Source: Microbulbifer aggregans
GTDB lineage: Bacteria > Pseudomonadota > Gammaproteobacteria > Pseudomonadales > Cellvibrionaceae
Length of the DNA stretch: 64,000 nucleotides
Direction: 5' to 3'
Assembly: GCF_020524005.1 (NCBI RefSeq)
Contig: NZ_JAIVKK010000002.1
Coordinates: forward strand, 186,001 to 250,000
Of this stretch, positions 35,590 through 45,765 are shown piece after piece. Position 1 is the first letter of the stretch, and the number at the start of each line of letters is the position of its first letter. Made by a program: the position numbers and the translations under genes. The notes beneath the pieces are model-generated. The model saw nothing but the letters and a program-made list of their open reading frames with translations, did no database searches and was not told the DNA's origin.

Positions 35590-37773
35590 TCAGCCTTTAG
35601 GCAGGGCCTTAACCCCCATGTTGTACAGGGTAAAGCTGAACAGGTCTGCGTACTGCTCAATGGTTTTCGATACCGGGGTACCGGCACCGTGGCCCGCATT
35701 GGTTTCGATGCGGATCAGGGTCGGCGCGGCACCGGCCTGTTTCGCCTGCAGCTCGGCAGCAAACTTGAAGGAGTGCGCCGGTACTACTCGGTCATCGTGG
35801 TCCGCAGTGGTCACCATGGTCGCAGGATAGGCGGTGCCCGCCTGCACGTTGTGCACCGGGGAGTAACCCAGCAGGTACTCGAACATTTCCTTGCTCTGCT
35901 CCGCAGTGCCGTAGTCGTAGGCCCAGCCCGCTCCGGCAGTGAAGGTGTGGTAACGGAGCATATCCATCACGCCCACCGCTGGCAGCGCGACCTTCACCAG
36001 ATCCGGACGCTGGGTCATCACTGCACCGACCAGCAGACCACCGTTGGAGCCGCCACGAATGGCCAGGTAGTCGCTGGAGGTGTAACCCTGTTCGATCAGG
36101 TACTCACCGGCGGCGATAAAGTCGTCGAACACGTTCTGCTTCTGCAGCTTGGTGCCCGCATCGTGCCAGCGCTTGCCGTACTCACCGCCGCCGCGCAGGT
36201 TCGGCACCGCGTACACGCCACCCTGCTCCAGCCACACCGCATTGGCGATGCTGAAGGAAGGCGTGAGGCTCACATTGAAGCCGCCGTAGCCGTAAAGGAT
36301 GGTCGGGTTCTTGCCGTTGAGCTCCAGGCCTTTCTTGTAGGTGATCAGCATCGGCACCTTGGTACCGTCCCTGGAGGTGTAGAACACCTGCTCGGACTCG
36401 TAGCCGGCCGGATCAAACTGGGCCCCGGACTTGCGGTACACACTGGACTCACCTTCTTTCACATCAAACGCGAAGATGGTGGCCGGTGTCTTGTAGTTGG
36501 TGAAGGAGTAGTACAGCGTGGCATCTTCACGCTTGCCGTTCAGGGAGCTGGCACTGCCCGGTCCCGGCAGCGCGATCTCGCGTACCTGTTCACCGCTGTA
36601 GTCGTACTGGTAGACCTTGGAAAGGGCGTCCACCATGTACTCGGCGAAAATATAACCACCGCCGGTGGAAGCGCTCAGTACATTGTCGGTCTCAGCAATA
36701 AAGTCTTTCCAGTTCTCTTCCGCCGGTGCTGCCGCGTCAACGGTGACCACCTTTTTGTTCGGCGCATTGCGGTTGGTCACCAGGTACAGGGTGCTGCCCT
36801 GGTTATCCAGCACATAGGTGTCGGAATCGAAGTCGCCCAGGATCTGAACGAGAGGCGCATCCGCCTTGGTCAGGTCTTGGATGTAGAGGTCGTTGCCGGA
36901 GGTGGAGGTCGCACCGGAAATCACCAGGTAGCGATCGTCTTCCGTCACCGAGCCGGAAACATAACGGCGCTTTTCTTCCGGCTTGCCGCCGAAAATCAAC
37001 GCGTCATCGGACTGGGGCTCGCCCAGTTTGTGGAAATACAGCTTGTGCTGGTCCGTCTTCGCAGACAGCTCGCTACCTTCCGGCTTGTCGTAGCTGGAGT
37101 AATAGAAGCCTTCGTTGCCCACCCAGGAGATACCCGAGAACTTCACATCTACCAGCGGCTCTTCGAGTACCTGCTTGGTCTCGGCGTCGATGATGATGAT
37201 CTTGCGCCAGTCGCTGCCGCCCTCAGAGATGGAGTAGGCCGCAATGGAGCCGTCTTTGGAGAAGCGCAGGCTGGCCAGTGACGTGGTGCCATCTTCGCTG
37301 AAGGTATTCGGGTCGAGGAAGATTTCCGCTTCGCCGTCGCCCTTCTTGCGCCACACCACGTACTGGTTTTGCAGGCCGTCATTGCGATAGAAGTAGGTGT
37401 AATCCCCTTCCTTGAACGGGGAACCGACTTTTTCGTAGTTCCACAGCTGCTCCAGGCGCTGCTTCAGGGTTTCCCGGTAATCAATCTGGTCCAGGTAACT
37501 GAAAGTCACTTCGTTCTGAGCCTTCACCCAGGCTTCCGTTTCTTCGCTACGGTCGTCTTCCAACCAACGGTACGGGTCAGCTACGTCAGTACCGAAGTAG
37601 CTATCAACCACGTCGCCTTTGCGGGTTTGCGGATAGCTCAAACCGGATACAGCGGCTTCGGCAACAGCGGCGGACTCAACTTCTGCATTCACGTTTTTCT
37701 TACTCTCTGGAGATTCGCCCGCACAGGCGGCGAGCACACTTGCCAGTGCAAGCACAGGAACTTTTTTCATCAA
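35590..37773 (-). CDS. Prolyl oligopeptidase family lipoprotein (S9A)
   Basis: A 727-residue serine peptidase with a lipoprotein signal ([15 protein letters not shown]; lipobox LAAC), so probably anchored in the periplasm or outer membrane. An N-terminal propeller (about 60-440: [20 protein letters not shown]) is followed by an alpha/beta hydrolase domain with nucleophile Ser in [12 protein letters not shown], Asp in [13 protein letters not shown] and His in ETNAGHGAG. It cleaves short peptides after proline. Export implies a role in peptide scavenging rather than cytoplasmic turnover. Confidence 0.93.
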   Translation of the reverse strand: MMKKVPVLALASVLAACAGESPESKKNVNAEVESAAVAEAAVSGLSYPQTRKGDVVDSYFGTDVADPYRWLEDDRSEETEAWVKAQNEVTFSYLDQIDYRETLKQRLEQLWNYEKVGSPFKEGDYTYFYRNDGLQNQYVVWRKKGDGEAEIFLDPNTFSEDGTTSLASLRFSKDGSIAAYSISEGGSDWRKIIIIDAETKQVLEEPLVDVKFSGISWVGNEGFYYSSYDKPEGSELSAKTDQHKLYFHKLGEPQSDDALIFGGKPEEKRRYVSGSVTEDDRYLVISGATSTSGNDLYIQDLTKADAPLVQILGDFDSDTYVLDNQGSTLYLVTNRNAPNKKVVTVDAAAPAEENWKDFIAETDNVLSASTGGGYIFAEYMVDALSKVYQYDYSGEQVREIALPGPGSASSLNGKREDATLYYSFTNYKTPATIFAFDVKEGESSVYRKSGAQFDPAGYESEQVFYTSRDGTKVPMLITYKKGLELNGKNPTILYGYGGFNVSLTPSFSIANAVWLEQGGVYAVPNLRGGGEYGKRWHDAGTKLQKQNVFDDFIAAGEYLIEQGYTSSDYLAIRGGSNGGLLVGAVMTQRPDLVKVALPAVGVMDMLRYHTFTAGAGWAYDYGTAEQSKEMFEYLLGYSPVHNVQAGTAYPATMVTTADHDDRVVPAHSFKFAAELQAKQAGAAPTLIRIETNAGHGAGTPVSKTIEQYADLFSFTLYNMGVKALPKG

Positions 37774-37957
37774 TTCTTCACTTTGCTGTTTTGGACTTTT
37801 AGCGATAGTACCACTCCGCCAGACCCGGGCGGCTGAGACTAGCTCACAAGATCACAGAAAGAAATTCAACCCCTAAATTTATTGCCTGCAATAAATATTT
37901 TTAGCCACATATTCTGTGACCAATATTGCTATTTGCAGATTTAAAATCTTAAAAAAC

Positions 37958-38812
37958 TTACCTTCCACTGACCTTCCCCGAGTCAGCTCCTGCCAGAATG
38001 AAAGCCATCAGCCCGCCGAGAATCATCAGCGACGCTAACCCAAGCCGCGGGGTAATCGGCTCTGCGAGAAACATCACACCACCCAGCGCAGTCAGCACCG
38101 GTACACTCAGCTGAATCGTTGCAGCACTGGTTGCTTTCAGTGCGGGCAGCACTGTGTACCAGATGGCGTAGCCAGCCCCGGAGGCGAGAGCTCCGGAGGC
38201 TATCCCGTAGACAACCCCCGCCGGATCCAGAGCCATAGTGGAAATGAACAGAATACTGGTCAGCAAAGCAAGCGGCACAGCGCGAGCGAAATTTCCCGCG
38301 GTATTTCCCAGCGCATTGGTAACACCTCTGCCGCGCAAAGAATAAATACCCCAGGCAACACCCGCGACAATCATCAAAATTGCACCGCCGAACGGTGGCG
38401 ACGACAACCCCGGCAACATCATCACTACAAGCCCCGCCACCGCGACCAGCACTCCAATCCACTGAAAAACACTCAGCCGTTCACCACGAATGAAACCCCA
38501 GAAAATCATTGTGCACTGCACAGCGGCAAACAGGAGCAATGCGCCAGTGGCGGCACCGAGCTGCAGATAGGCAAAGGAAAAGCCGGCCGCATACACAAAC
38601 AGCATCAGCGCCGAGGGCCAACTGCCTTCGGTGCGTACTGTGCGTGGGCCCACGAGAAGCAACAACACACAAGCACCGGAGAGTATTCTGACGCAGGTGA
38701 AGCTGGCGGCATCAATGTCAGTAGTCAGGAATGCCTGCCGGCACAGCAGCGAATTGGCAGCAAAGGCGAGCATCGCCAGCAACGCCTGTGCGGATAATCG
38801 AAGTGTCGGCAT
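37958..38812 (-). CDS. DMT-family transporter with two EamA domains
   Basis: A 284-residue protein with ten predicted membrane helices in two EamA halves (about 1-130 and 140-275). Visible pieces are LAFAANSLLCRQAF, CVRILSGACVLLLL, and in the second half VAGVAWGIYSLRGRG and IQLSVPVLTALGGVMFLAEP. Probably an exporter of a metabolite; the substrate cannot be told. AGGGGAAAACC precedes the ATG. No partner gene adjoins it. Confidence 0.88.
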   Translation of the reverse strand: MPTLRLSAQALLAMLAFAANSLLCRQAFLTTDIDAASFTCVRILSGACVLLLLVGPRTVRTEGSWPSALMLFVYAAGFSFAYLQLGAATGALLLFAAVQCTMIFWGFIRGERLSVFQWIGVLVAVAGLVVMMLPGLSSPPFGGAILMIVAGVAWGIYSLRGRGVTNALGNTAGNFARAVPLALLTSILFISTMALDPAGVVYGIASGALASGAGYAIWYTVLPALKATSAATIQLSVPVLTALGGVMFLAEPITPRLGLASLMILGGLMAFILAGADSGKVSGR

Positions 38813-38988
38813 GGTTTTCCCCTGATAGCGGCCAGCCGAATCCGGCGGCCAATACGAAAGATTCTACGCTGCCAGGGAACAGAGCCAAACCACACAAGCT
38901 CGCAGAATCAATTCAGGCGAACAGCGTAAGCAACAAAGGAAGAATGGGCGGGGCAAGAATGAGGGAAATGAAGGTCTTCGGGAAGAAA

Positions 38989-39013
38989 CCCCCGGCGCCT
39001 TAGCGCCAGGGGG
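38989..39013 (-). terminator. Terminator of lipB-lipA
   Basis: CCCCC-GGCGC-CTTA-GCGCC-A-GGGGG hairpin; on the minus strand it is followed by TTTCTTC, 20 bases past the lipA stop. Confidence 0.7.
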
Positions 39014-39033
39014 AGAGTGCACGGGAAAAGCCG

Positions 39034-40041
39034 TCAGCTGACTTCTTCGCCGTGCGCCTGCTTGTCTGCGTGGTAACTGGAGCGCACCATTGGGCCACAA
39101 GCCGCGTGCTTGAATCCGATCTGTTCCGCATAGCGGCGGTACTCTTCGAACTCATCAGGGTGCACATAGCGCTGTACCGGCAAATGCTCTTTACTCGGCT
39201 GCAGGTACTGGCCGATGGTGAGCATGTCGATATCATGCGCACGCATATCGTCCATCACCTCAAAGATTTCCTCTTTGGTTTCACCCAGTCCAACCATCAG
39301 GCCTGACTTGGTCAAAACATCCGGACGACGCCTCTTGTATTCCTGCAGCAGCTTCAGCGACCACTTGTAGTTGGCACCGGGGCGCGATTCGCGGTACAGG
39401 CGCGGCACGGTTTCCAGGTTGTGGTTGAACACGTCCGGGGCTTCCGCCTCAAGGATGTCCAGTGCCACATCCATACGCCCACGGAAGTCCGGGGTCAGGA
39501 TTTCCACCTGCAGGTTCGGCGACAGTTCGCGGGAGCGCTTGATGCACTCGGCAAAATGCTCGGCGCCGCCATCGCGCAGGTCATCGCGGTCCACCGAGGT
39601 AATCACCACATAGCGCAGGCTCATGGCCGCGATGGCTTCCGCCAGCTGCTGTGGTTCATTCGGGTCCAACGGGTTCGGCTTGCCGTGGCCCACATCGCAG
39701 AAGGGGCAGCGACGGGTACAGATTTCACCCATGATCATAAAGGTGGCGGTACCGCCGCTGAAACACTCACCCAGGTTCGGACAGCTGGCCTCTTCACAGA
39801 CAGTGGCCAGCTTCTGTGAACGCAGAATGCTCTTGATGCGTTCAACTTCCTTGGAAGCCTTTACCGATGGCACTTTGACCCGAATCCAGTCCGGTTTGCG
39901 CAGGGTCTGGTCGCTGGCAATCACCTTGACCGGGATACGCTCTACCTTTTCACCATCGCGCAGTTTTTCGCCCTGCTGCAGACGACGGGTACGTTTTACC
40001 GGGACGATCTCCGGCTTGTCAGCGTCAATTCGTTCAGACAT
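39034..40041 (-). CDS. lipA: Lipoyl synthase
   Basis: A 335-residue radical-SAM enzyme that inserts two sulfurs into octanoyl groups on lipoyl domains. It has both iron-sulfur sets: the auxiliary cluster motif [12 protein letters not shown] and the SAM-cluster CTRRCPFC. The C-terminus carries the conserved Arg-Ser-Ser-Tyr (VRSSYHADK), whose Ser ligates the auxiliary cluster. ATG 40041 has AGGAAC upstream and overlaps the end of lipB by eight bases, so the two are co-translated. Confidence 0.97.
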   Translation of the reverse strand: MSERIDADKPEIVPVKRTRRLQQGEKLRDGEKVERIPVKVIASDQTLRKPDWIRVKVPSVKASKEVERIKSILRSQKLATVCEEASCPNLGECFSGGTATFMIMGEICTRRCPFCDVGHGKPNPLDPNEPQQLAEAIAAMSLRYVVITSVDRDDLRDGGAEHFAECIKRSRELSPNLQVEILTPDFRGRMDVALDILEAEAPDVFNHNLETVPRLYRESRPGANYKWSLKLLQEYKRRRPDVLTKSGLMVGLGETKEEIFEVMDDMRAHDIDMLTIGQYLQPSKEHLPVQRYVHPDEFEEYRRYAEQIGFKHAACGPMVRSSYHADKQAHGEEVS

Positions 40042-40744
40042 TCGTTGTTCCTGATTCGATGCCGGGCACCGCAAATAAATTCTCGTCGACCGGTTGCCAG
40101 TTCGCAGCCGGCAATTGCAGAGCCTTCAACAGCTCTGCAACAAAACTTTCCGCCACCTCGCGCCAGGCGGGCACCGGCTGAATCACTTCCGCCATCTGCA
40201 CCATCTGCATTCCCGCATAGCCACACGGGTTGATACGCAGGAATGGCCCGAGGTCCATATCAATATTGATCGCAATTCCGTGGAAACTGCAGCCACGGCG
40301 CACCCTCAGACCGATAGAGGCAATCTTGTTGCCCGCGCGCGGCCCATCGGTGAGATACACACCAGGGGCATCCGCCCGCGGTGCTGCAGCGATACCAAAT
40401 TTCTCCAGCATTGCCACAGTGGCCTCTTCCAGCGCCGTCACCAAATCGCGGACGCCCACTTTGGCGCGACGCAGGTCCAGCAAGGGGTAGACCACCAACT
40501 GGCCAGGGCCGTGGTAGGTGACTTGGCCACCACGATCCACCTGTACTACCGGAATATCACCGGTATTCAGCAGGTGTTCCGCTTTGCCCGCCTGCCCCTG
40601 GGTAAACACCGGGGGATGCTCGACACACCAGATCTGATCCTGGGCCTCTTCACCGCGGGTATCAGTGTAGTGCGCCATAGCGCGCCAGACCGTTTCGTAG
40701 TCCCTTCGACCCAGGTTACATATCGCCAAATCCGGTGCCGGCAT
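40034..40744 (-). CDS. lipB: Octanoyl-ACP:protein octanoyltransferase
   Basis: A 236-residue enzyme that moves octanoate from acyl carrier protein to lipoyl domains before LipA acts. Motifs: [27 protein letters not shown] (conserved Lys) and [12 protein letters not shown] (active-site Cys). The ATG at 40744 overlaps the upstream gene's stop (TGATG); a GTG three bases earlier is less likely. The order DUF493-lipB-lipA matches other gammaproteobacteria. Confidence 0.96.
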   Translation of the reverse strand: MPAPDLAICNLGRRDYETVWRAMAHYTDTRGEEAQDQIWCVEHPPVFTQGQAGKAEHLLNTGDIPVVQVDRGGQVTYHGPGQLVVYPLLDLRRAKVGVRDLVTALEEATVAMLEKFGIAAAPRADAPGVYLTDGPRAGNKIASIGLRVRRGCSFHGIAINIDMDLGPFLRINPCGYAGMQMVQMAEVIQPVPAWREVAESFVAELLKALQLPAANWQPVDENLFAVPGIESGTTNV

Positions 40745-41019
40745 CACAGCACCATGTGTACTTGGGGATGGGCTTTGAGTTCGTCGAACAACGCCTGCAG
40801 CTGCGGTTCTCCGGTCGCCAGAATGAAGAAGGTGACCGAGGTGAACCTGCCGTTGCGACTGGGCGTGTGCTTCATCTTGGCTTCATCCAAATCCGGGGCA
40901 TGGCGGCGCATGACCTCCATGACGAATTCGTGCACTTCGTCGTCCGACTCGCGCACAACTTTGACCATGTAGTCAATACAGGGAAATTCAATCTTGGGAG
41001 GCTGCTGCTCTTGGGTCAT
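40744..41019 (-). CDS. YbeD/DUF493 family protein
   Basis: A 91-residue protein with a small alpha/beta ACT-like fold: [15 protein letters not shown], then [37 protein letters not shown]. It is the homologue of E. coli YbeD, found next to lipB in many gammaproteobacteria and of uncertain function, perhaps regulatory. Its stop overlaps the lipB start (TGATG). Confidence 0.93.
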   Translation of the reverse strand: MTQEQQPPKIEFPCIDYMVKVVRESDDEVHEFVMEVMRRHAPDLDEAKMKHTPSRNGRFTSVTFFILATGEPQLQALFDELKAHPQVHMVL

Positions 41020-41160
41020 ACCACTCTCACAGGGCCGCAGGTCTGAAATGAATCCGGGAATCCGGGGTATGCGGCCGGGCCGCGATTATACAGTGATGAT
41101 CAGGGAGTGGACAGGGAGAAGGCGGTAAGGGAAAAACCGCGGAGGAAACGGGTAGGCCAA

Positions 41161-41190
41161 GCCCCGGGCCGGAGAAACCGGATCCGGGGC
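41161..41190. terminator. Hairpin downstream of dacA
   Basis: GCCCCGG-g-CCGG / CCGG-at-CCGGGGC stem with loop AGAAA, 14 bases beyond the dacA stop. No T-run, so either a weak terminator or a stabilising hairpin. Confidence 0.45.
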
Positions 41191-41203
41191 AAGCGTCAGA
41201 ATT

Positions 41204-42352
41204 TTACTCGAAGAATCCCATCACGAATCGCTTGATGGCGTCCCACAGACGCTTGAAGAAGCCCGCTTCTTCCACATCTTCTGCGACTACGGCAGCGACA
41301 TCAGCAACCGTCTCCCCATCCAGAGTCACGACCACTTTACCGACCTGCTGGCCCTTGGCCAGTGGTGCTTTCAACTCACCATCGACGATCAGGTCAGCCT
41401 TGATGCTGTCTTCGCCGCCACGCGGAATGGTGACAAATACGTCGTTTTTCACCGCGATACCGACGGTATCAGTTTTGCCGCCCCAGACACGCTCGGTCTG
41501 CAGTACATCGTTGCTGCCGTAGACTTTGTGGGTCTGGTAGTAGCGGAAGCCGTAAGCCAGCAGTTTCTGGGTCTCGGCCGCGCGTTTTTCGTCGCTGTCA
41601 GTACCGACAACCACAGAAATCAGGCGCATGCCGCGCTTCACCGCAGATGCCACCAGGCAGTAACCCGCCTCTTCGGTGTGCCCGGTTTTGATGCCGTCTA
41701 CCGCCGGGTCGCGCCACAACAGGCGGTTGCGGTTGGGCTGGTTGATACCATTGAACTGGAAGTACTTTTCGGAATAGAGCGCGTAGTGACTGGGATGATC
41801 ATTAATCAGCGCGCGCGCCAGTTTGCCGAGGTCGCGGGCCGTGGTCACATGCCCTTCGGCCGGCCAGCCGGTCGCGTTCATGAAATGGGTATCGTTCATG
41901 CCCAGCAATTGCGCCTGCTGGTTCATCACCTCGGCAAAAACTTCTTCGCTACCGGAAACAAATTCCGCCAACGCGATGCTGGCATCATTGCCAGACTGCA
42001 CGATCACGCCGCGCAGCAGGTCGATAACCGGCACCTTTTCACCCACTTTGACGAACATCTTCGAGCCGCCCTTGCGCCAGGCTTTCTCGGAGATGTTGAC
42101 CATATCCTGCTCTTTGATTGCGCCTTTATCCAGCTCCTCGGACACGATGTAGCTGGTCATCATCTTGGTCAGACTCGCGGGCGGAATCTGCTTGTCAGCA
42201 TCGTGCTCCACCAGTACCTGACCGGTGTGTGCATCAATCAGCAGATAAGCCGTCGCCGCCAGTTGAGGCGGCGCTGGAATCAGCGGTTTATCGGCCTGGG
42301 CCACACTGGAACAGACGATCAGGAGGAGGCAGGCAAATAAGCGTTTGAACAT
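41204..42352 (-). CDS. dacA: D-alanyl-D-alanine carboxypeptidase (PBP5/6 type)
   Basis: A 382-residue periplasmic enzyme that trims pentapeptides of peptidoglycan. It has a signal peptide (cleaved after SSVAQA), SxxK motif Ser60-Leu-Thr-Lys63, SGN near residue 120 and KTG (IKTGHTEEAG) near 222, then the PBP5 C-terminal beta domain. An amphipathic C-terminal helix (FFKRLWDAIKRFVMGFF) anchors it to the inner membrane. Last gene of the cell-wall group in this cluster. Confidence 0.96.
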   Translation of the reverse strand: MFKRLFACLLLIVCSSVAQADKPLIPAPPQLAATAYLLIDAHTGQVLVEHDADKQIPPASLTKMMTSYIVSEELDKGAIKEQDMVNISEKAWRKGGSKMFVKVGEKVPVIDLLRGVIVQSGNDASIALAEFVSGSEEVFAEVMNQQAQLLGMNDTHFMNATGWPAEGHVTTARDLGKLARALINDHPSHYALYSEKYFQFNGINQPNRNRLLWRDPAVDGIKTGHTEEAGYCLVASAVKRGMRLISVVVGTDSDEKRAAETQKLLAYGFRYYQTHKVYGSNDVLQTERVWGGKTDTVGIAVKNDVFVTIPRGGEDSIKADLIVDGELKAPLAKGQQVGKVVVTLDGETVADVAAVVAEDVEEAGFFKRLWDAIKRFVMGFFE

Positions 42353-42473
42353 GGGTATCTCTTTATTCCTTGCGTTCAGTTGGTATCAAAACCCGGCTCC
42401 TGCCGGGGGGTGCGCAAAAGGGTTTGGGGAGAGTAGACCCCGGCGCCTTGTGACGGTTCAGTCGATACTGGCA

Positions 42474-43379
42474 TCAATTGCCGTCGTCGACCACCACCTG
42501 GGGCTGCCCGAAGGACTTCTTCTCGATCGACTCCCGCAGCGAAACCAGCGCACGCTGCTGGGCAATTGGCCCAATACGCACCCGATAAAGACTTTTACCG
42601 CCACTCTCAACCGGACTGACGGATACAGGATAGCCGAATGCAGCGGCCAGCTGGGTGCGAACCTCTTCAGCCTGTGACGAAGAGCTGTAAGCGCCTACCT
42701 GCAGATAGGTATGGGCCGGGAGTTTGAAGCTGGCGTCCTGCGGTAACGCCTGGCGCGCAGCGGCATCTTTTTCAACCGCCAGTGTCTCCGAGGCGGAGGG
42801 CAGGGATTCCGGATCCAGTGCCTCGACCACTACACGCGCCACACCCTTGTCGATGTAACCGAGCTTTTGCGCGGCAGTGTAACTCAAATCGATGATCCGT
42901 CCCGGGACAAAAGGTCCGCGGTCATTTACGCGCACGATCACACTGCGGCCATTGTCCAGGTTGGTCACCTTGGCGTAGCTGGGCAGCGGCAACGTTTTAT
43001 GGGCGGCAGACATGGCGTACATGTTGTACACCTCGCCGTTGGCGGTTTTGCGGCCGTGGAATTTGGTGCCATACCAGGAAGCCTGCCCCTTTTCCCGGTA
43101 GCCTTTGACCCCCTGCAGTATCCGGTATCTAACGCCATTTACCACATAGGGCGACTTGTTGCCGGCAACACCGATCGGCTCGCGCACCGGCGTCACTTCC
43201 GGAGTAGCCATCATATCTACCGGAACAGCGGGACCGCTGTCTCGCACCTGATCAAACGGAACATTATCACCCGCTGACTTATCCCCACCCTGCCCTTTGG
43301 GCGATAGCGGGACAGTAGTGCAGGCACTGAGCATGGCCAGGGTGCAGGCTGCCCCCAGCGTCGAAATTTTCTTATACAT
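42474..43379 (-). CDS. rlpA: RlpA septal lytic transglycosylase lipoprotein
   Basis: A 301-residue outer-membrane lipoprotein (lipobox LSAC at about residue 20). It has a double-psi beta-barrel with GQASWYGTKFHGRKTANGE and VRVNDRGPF, and a C-terminal SPOR domain (about 225-300: YLQVGAYSSSSQAEEVRTQL) that binds denuded septal glycan. It cuts naked glycan strands during division. ATG 43379 has GGGGAAGTC directly before it; the frame is open further upstream without support. Confidence 0.94.
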   Translation of the reverse strand: MYKKISTLGAACTLAMLSACTTVPLSPKGQGGDKSAGDNVPFDQVRDSGPAVPVDMMATPEVTPVREPIGVAGNKSPYVVNGVRYRILQGVKGYREKGQASWYGTKFHGRKTANGEVYNMYAMSAAHKTLPLPSYAKVTNLDNGRSVIVRVNDRGPFVPGRIIDLSYTAAQKLGYIDKGVARVVVEALDPESLPSASETLAVEKDAAARQALPQDASFKLPAHTYLQVGAYSSSSQAEEVRTQLAAAFGYPVSVSPVESGGKSLYRVRIGPIAQQRALVSLRESIEKKSFGQPQVVVDDGN

Positions 43380-43520
43380 GACTTCCCCCCGGCGCAGCCC
43401 CAAAACAACAGGCCGCAACCGCGCGCTTTATTGCCGGATTATTTCGCAGATATCCGGACTATTTTCAGGATTCGATATGAACCAACTCTGAACAGCTGTA
43501 TCAGGCCGGCTGTCCAGAGG

Positions 43521-44531
43521 TCAGGAGCGCCCCCCGCGGGCCTTGATAATCTCCTGCCCCAATTCGTAGACCGCCATGGCATAGAGGCGGCTGTGGTTGT
43601 AGCGGGTAATAACGTAAAAATTATTCAGGCCAATCCAGTACTGCTTGCCGTTATCGGTCTCCAGCGAGAATACATTGGCCGGCATATCCTTGGTGACCTG
43701 CGCTGTCGTCGGAAAGCCCTTCTCTTCCAGCTGCCCGACAGTCCATTTCGGTTTCAGGTCGTCGTTAACCACGGTCATATCGGCATTCGGGCGCGGTTCT
43801 GTAATCACCGCAATCGGTTCTTTTGGCCGCCAGCCGTGCTCGGCAAAATAATTCGCGACGCTGCCAATGGCATCTTCCGTGTCGGTCCAGATATCGATGT
43901 GGCCGTCGCCGTTGAAATCAACCGCGTAGTGGCGGTAGCTCGATGGCATAAACTGGCCAAAGCCCATCGCGCCCGCATACGAGCCTTTCAGCGTCGTGGG
44001 GTCAATCTTTTCATCCCGGGTCAGCAACAGGTAATTTTCCAGCTCTTTGGTGAAAAACTTGGCGCGCCGGGGATAGTTGAATGCCAGAGTGGACAGCGCA
44101 TCAATCACCCGGTAATTACCCGTATTACCGCCATAGCGTGTTTCGACGCCAATAATGGCAACGATCATTTCCGGTGGTACACCATATTTTTCCTGTGCCG
44201 CCTTCAGGGCCTCAGAGTTTTTATCCCAAAAATCCACACCACCGCTGATGCGGGAACTGGTCAGGAAAATCTTGCGGTATTCGTACCAGGGCTTGGCTTT
44301 TTCTGCGGGGCGCTTGATCGCTCGCAGGATGGAGTCTTTGCGCTTGGCTTCGCGCATCAAAAGGGTCAGTTCGTCACGATTGAAGTTGTGCTCGGTGGCC
44401 ATGTACTCAATGAAGGCTTGCGCCTGGGCATTCTCTTCGTGGCCCTGTTCCTGGGCGCAGGCACTGAGAACCAGTCCCAAACCTGCCATCAATCCTGTGG
44501 TCCACTTCAAGGCAACCGCTCCTGTTTTCAT
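43521..44531 (-). CDS. mltB: Membrane-bound lytic murein transglycosylase B
   Basis: A 336-residue lipoprotein (GLVLSACAQE lipobox) with an SLT_2 domain. The catalytic Glu lies in IIGVETRYGGNTG, followed by AMGFGQFMPSSYRHYAVDFNG and the typical DIWTD. Its C-terminal part, up to the conserved NNFYVITRYNHSRLYAMAVYEL, is complete. It cleaves peptidoglycan to give anhydro-muropeptides. It lies between rodA and rlpA as in Pseudomonas. Confidence 0.95.
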   Translation of the reverse strand: MKTGAVALKWTTGLMAGLGLVLSACAQEQGHEENAQAQAFIEYMATEHNFNRDELTLLMREAKRKDSILRAIKRPAEKAKPWYEYRKIFLTSSRISGGVDFWDKNSEALKAAQEKYGVPPEMIVAIIGVETRYGGNTGNYRVIDALSTLAFNYPRRAKFFTKELENYLLLTRDEKIDPTTLKGSYAGAMGFGQFMPSSYRHYAVDFNGDGHIDIWTDTEDAIGSVANYFAEHGWRPKEPIAVITEPRPNADMTVVNDDLKPKWTVGQLEEKGFPTTAQVTKDMPANVFSLETDNGKQYWIGLNNFYVITRYNHSRLYAMAVYELGQEIIKARGGRS

Positions 44532-44619
44532 AGAGTGCTATCCAACTGCTGGGGAATTATTAGATTCGTTCTCTTGCTGTGACTGCAAACGCGCCAAAAA
44601 GTGGCATCTTCACGGCAAT

Positions 44620-45765
44620 TTAAAACAGCACTCTGCGTTTTTCCGTACTGATGGCCATCAATATACCGAAGCCTGCCATCAGGGTTATGACCGAGGTCCC
44701 GCCATGACTGACCAGAGGTAAAGGCACCCCAACCACCGGTAAAAGGCCGGACACCATACCAATATTCACAAACACATAGACGAAGAAGGTCAGGGTAATA
44801 CTGCCCGCCAGCAAGCGTCCGAACACACTCTGGGCCATGAAACTAATATAGATGCCCCGGGCAATAATCAATAAATACAACAGCAGCAACAGTAGTGCAC
44901 CGCGCATACCCCACTCTTCCGCCAGTACCGCGATAATGAAATCGGTGTGACTTTCCGGCAGAAAATCCAACTGCGACTGAGTGCCCTGCATATAGCCTTT
45001 GCCGTACCAGCCGCCAGACCCGATTGCCGCCTTGGACTGGAAAATATTCCAGCCCGCACCCAGGCGATCCGCATCCGGATTAAACAGAGTCAGAATGCGC
45101 TGCCGCTGATAATCCCGCAGCCCCCACTGCCACATGGGCCAGGCCGCCATAAGTGCCGCCAGTACCGCACTGCCGATCATCTTCCAGCTCAGGCCCGAGA
45201 GATACAGCGCAAACAATCCAGAGGCGGCGATCAGGATCGAAGTACCGAGATCCGGCTGACGCACAATGAGCGCCGCCGGTACCGCGACGATCGCCAGCGC
45301 AATGGCCACAGAAAGGAATGACGGCGGCAACGTGCGATTGTGCAGGTACGCAGCCACCGATATGGGCACCGCGAGCTTCAGTGCTTCCGATGGCTGAAAG
45401 CGGAAACCGCCGATTTCCAGCCAGCGCTGGGCCCCTTTAGCCCCCACCCCGATAAACAACACCGCCACCAACATGCAGCATCCGGCCAGGTAAAACCAGG
45501 GTGACCATCGACGATAGAATTCCAGCGGGATCTGCGCGGCAATCAGCATCCCCACAAAGGCCAGTCCGAGGAACACCGACTGGCGTTTGACATAGTGGAT
45601 CTCTTCACCGGACGCACTGTAGAGAATCACCAGCCCGACACTGGCCAGTAACAGCAACAGAAGCAACAGCGGCATATCAATATGCAGGCGACGGGACAGG
45701 CTGGCCGGACGGCGCAGGCTGCTGCCCGCATCCGGCAACCGGTGCATGTAATCGCGACTAGCCAC
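44620..45765 (-). CDS. rodA: Rod shape-determining SEDS glycosyltransferase RodA
   Basis: A 381-residue SEDS-family peptidoglycan polymerase with ten membrane helices. Markers include LVILYSASGEE, the KLAVPISVAAYLH region, LPESHTDFIIAVLAEEWG (catalytic Asp), and SGLLPVVGVPLPLVSHGGTS. GTG 45765 is chosen because GGAGG lies nine bases upstream; TTG 45771 is too close. It overlaps mrdA by eight bases, in line with co-translation of the elongasome pair. Confidence 0.95.
   Translation of the reverse strand: MASRDYMHRLPDAGSSLRRPASLSRRLHIDMPLLLLLLLLASVGLVILYSASGEEIHYVKRQSVFLGLAFVGMLIAAQIPLEFYRRWSPWFYLAGCCMLVAVLFIGVGAKGAQRWLEIGGFRFQPSEALKLAVPISVAAYLHNRTLPPSFLSVAIALAIVAVPAALIVRQPDLGTSILIAASGLFALYLSGLSWKMIGSAVLAALMAAWPMWQWGLRDYQRQRILTLFNPDADRLGAGWNIFQSKAAIGSGGWYGKGYMQGTQSQLDFLPESHTDFIIAVLAEEWGMRGALLLLLLYLLIIARGIYISFMAQSVFGRLLAGSITLTFFVYVFVNIGMVSGLLPVVGVPLPLVSHGGTSVITLMAGFGILMAISTEKRRVLF

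Noticed and set aside
35572..37281. Long open frame on the plus strand
   Set aside because: It lies fully antisense to the prolyl oligopeptidase gene, has a His/Val/Gly-rich composition from a shifted reading of that gene, and shows no family motif.
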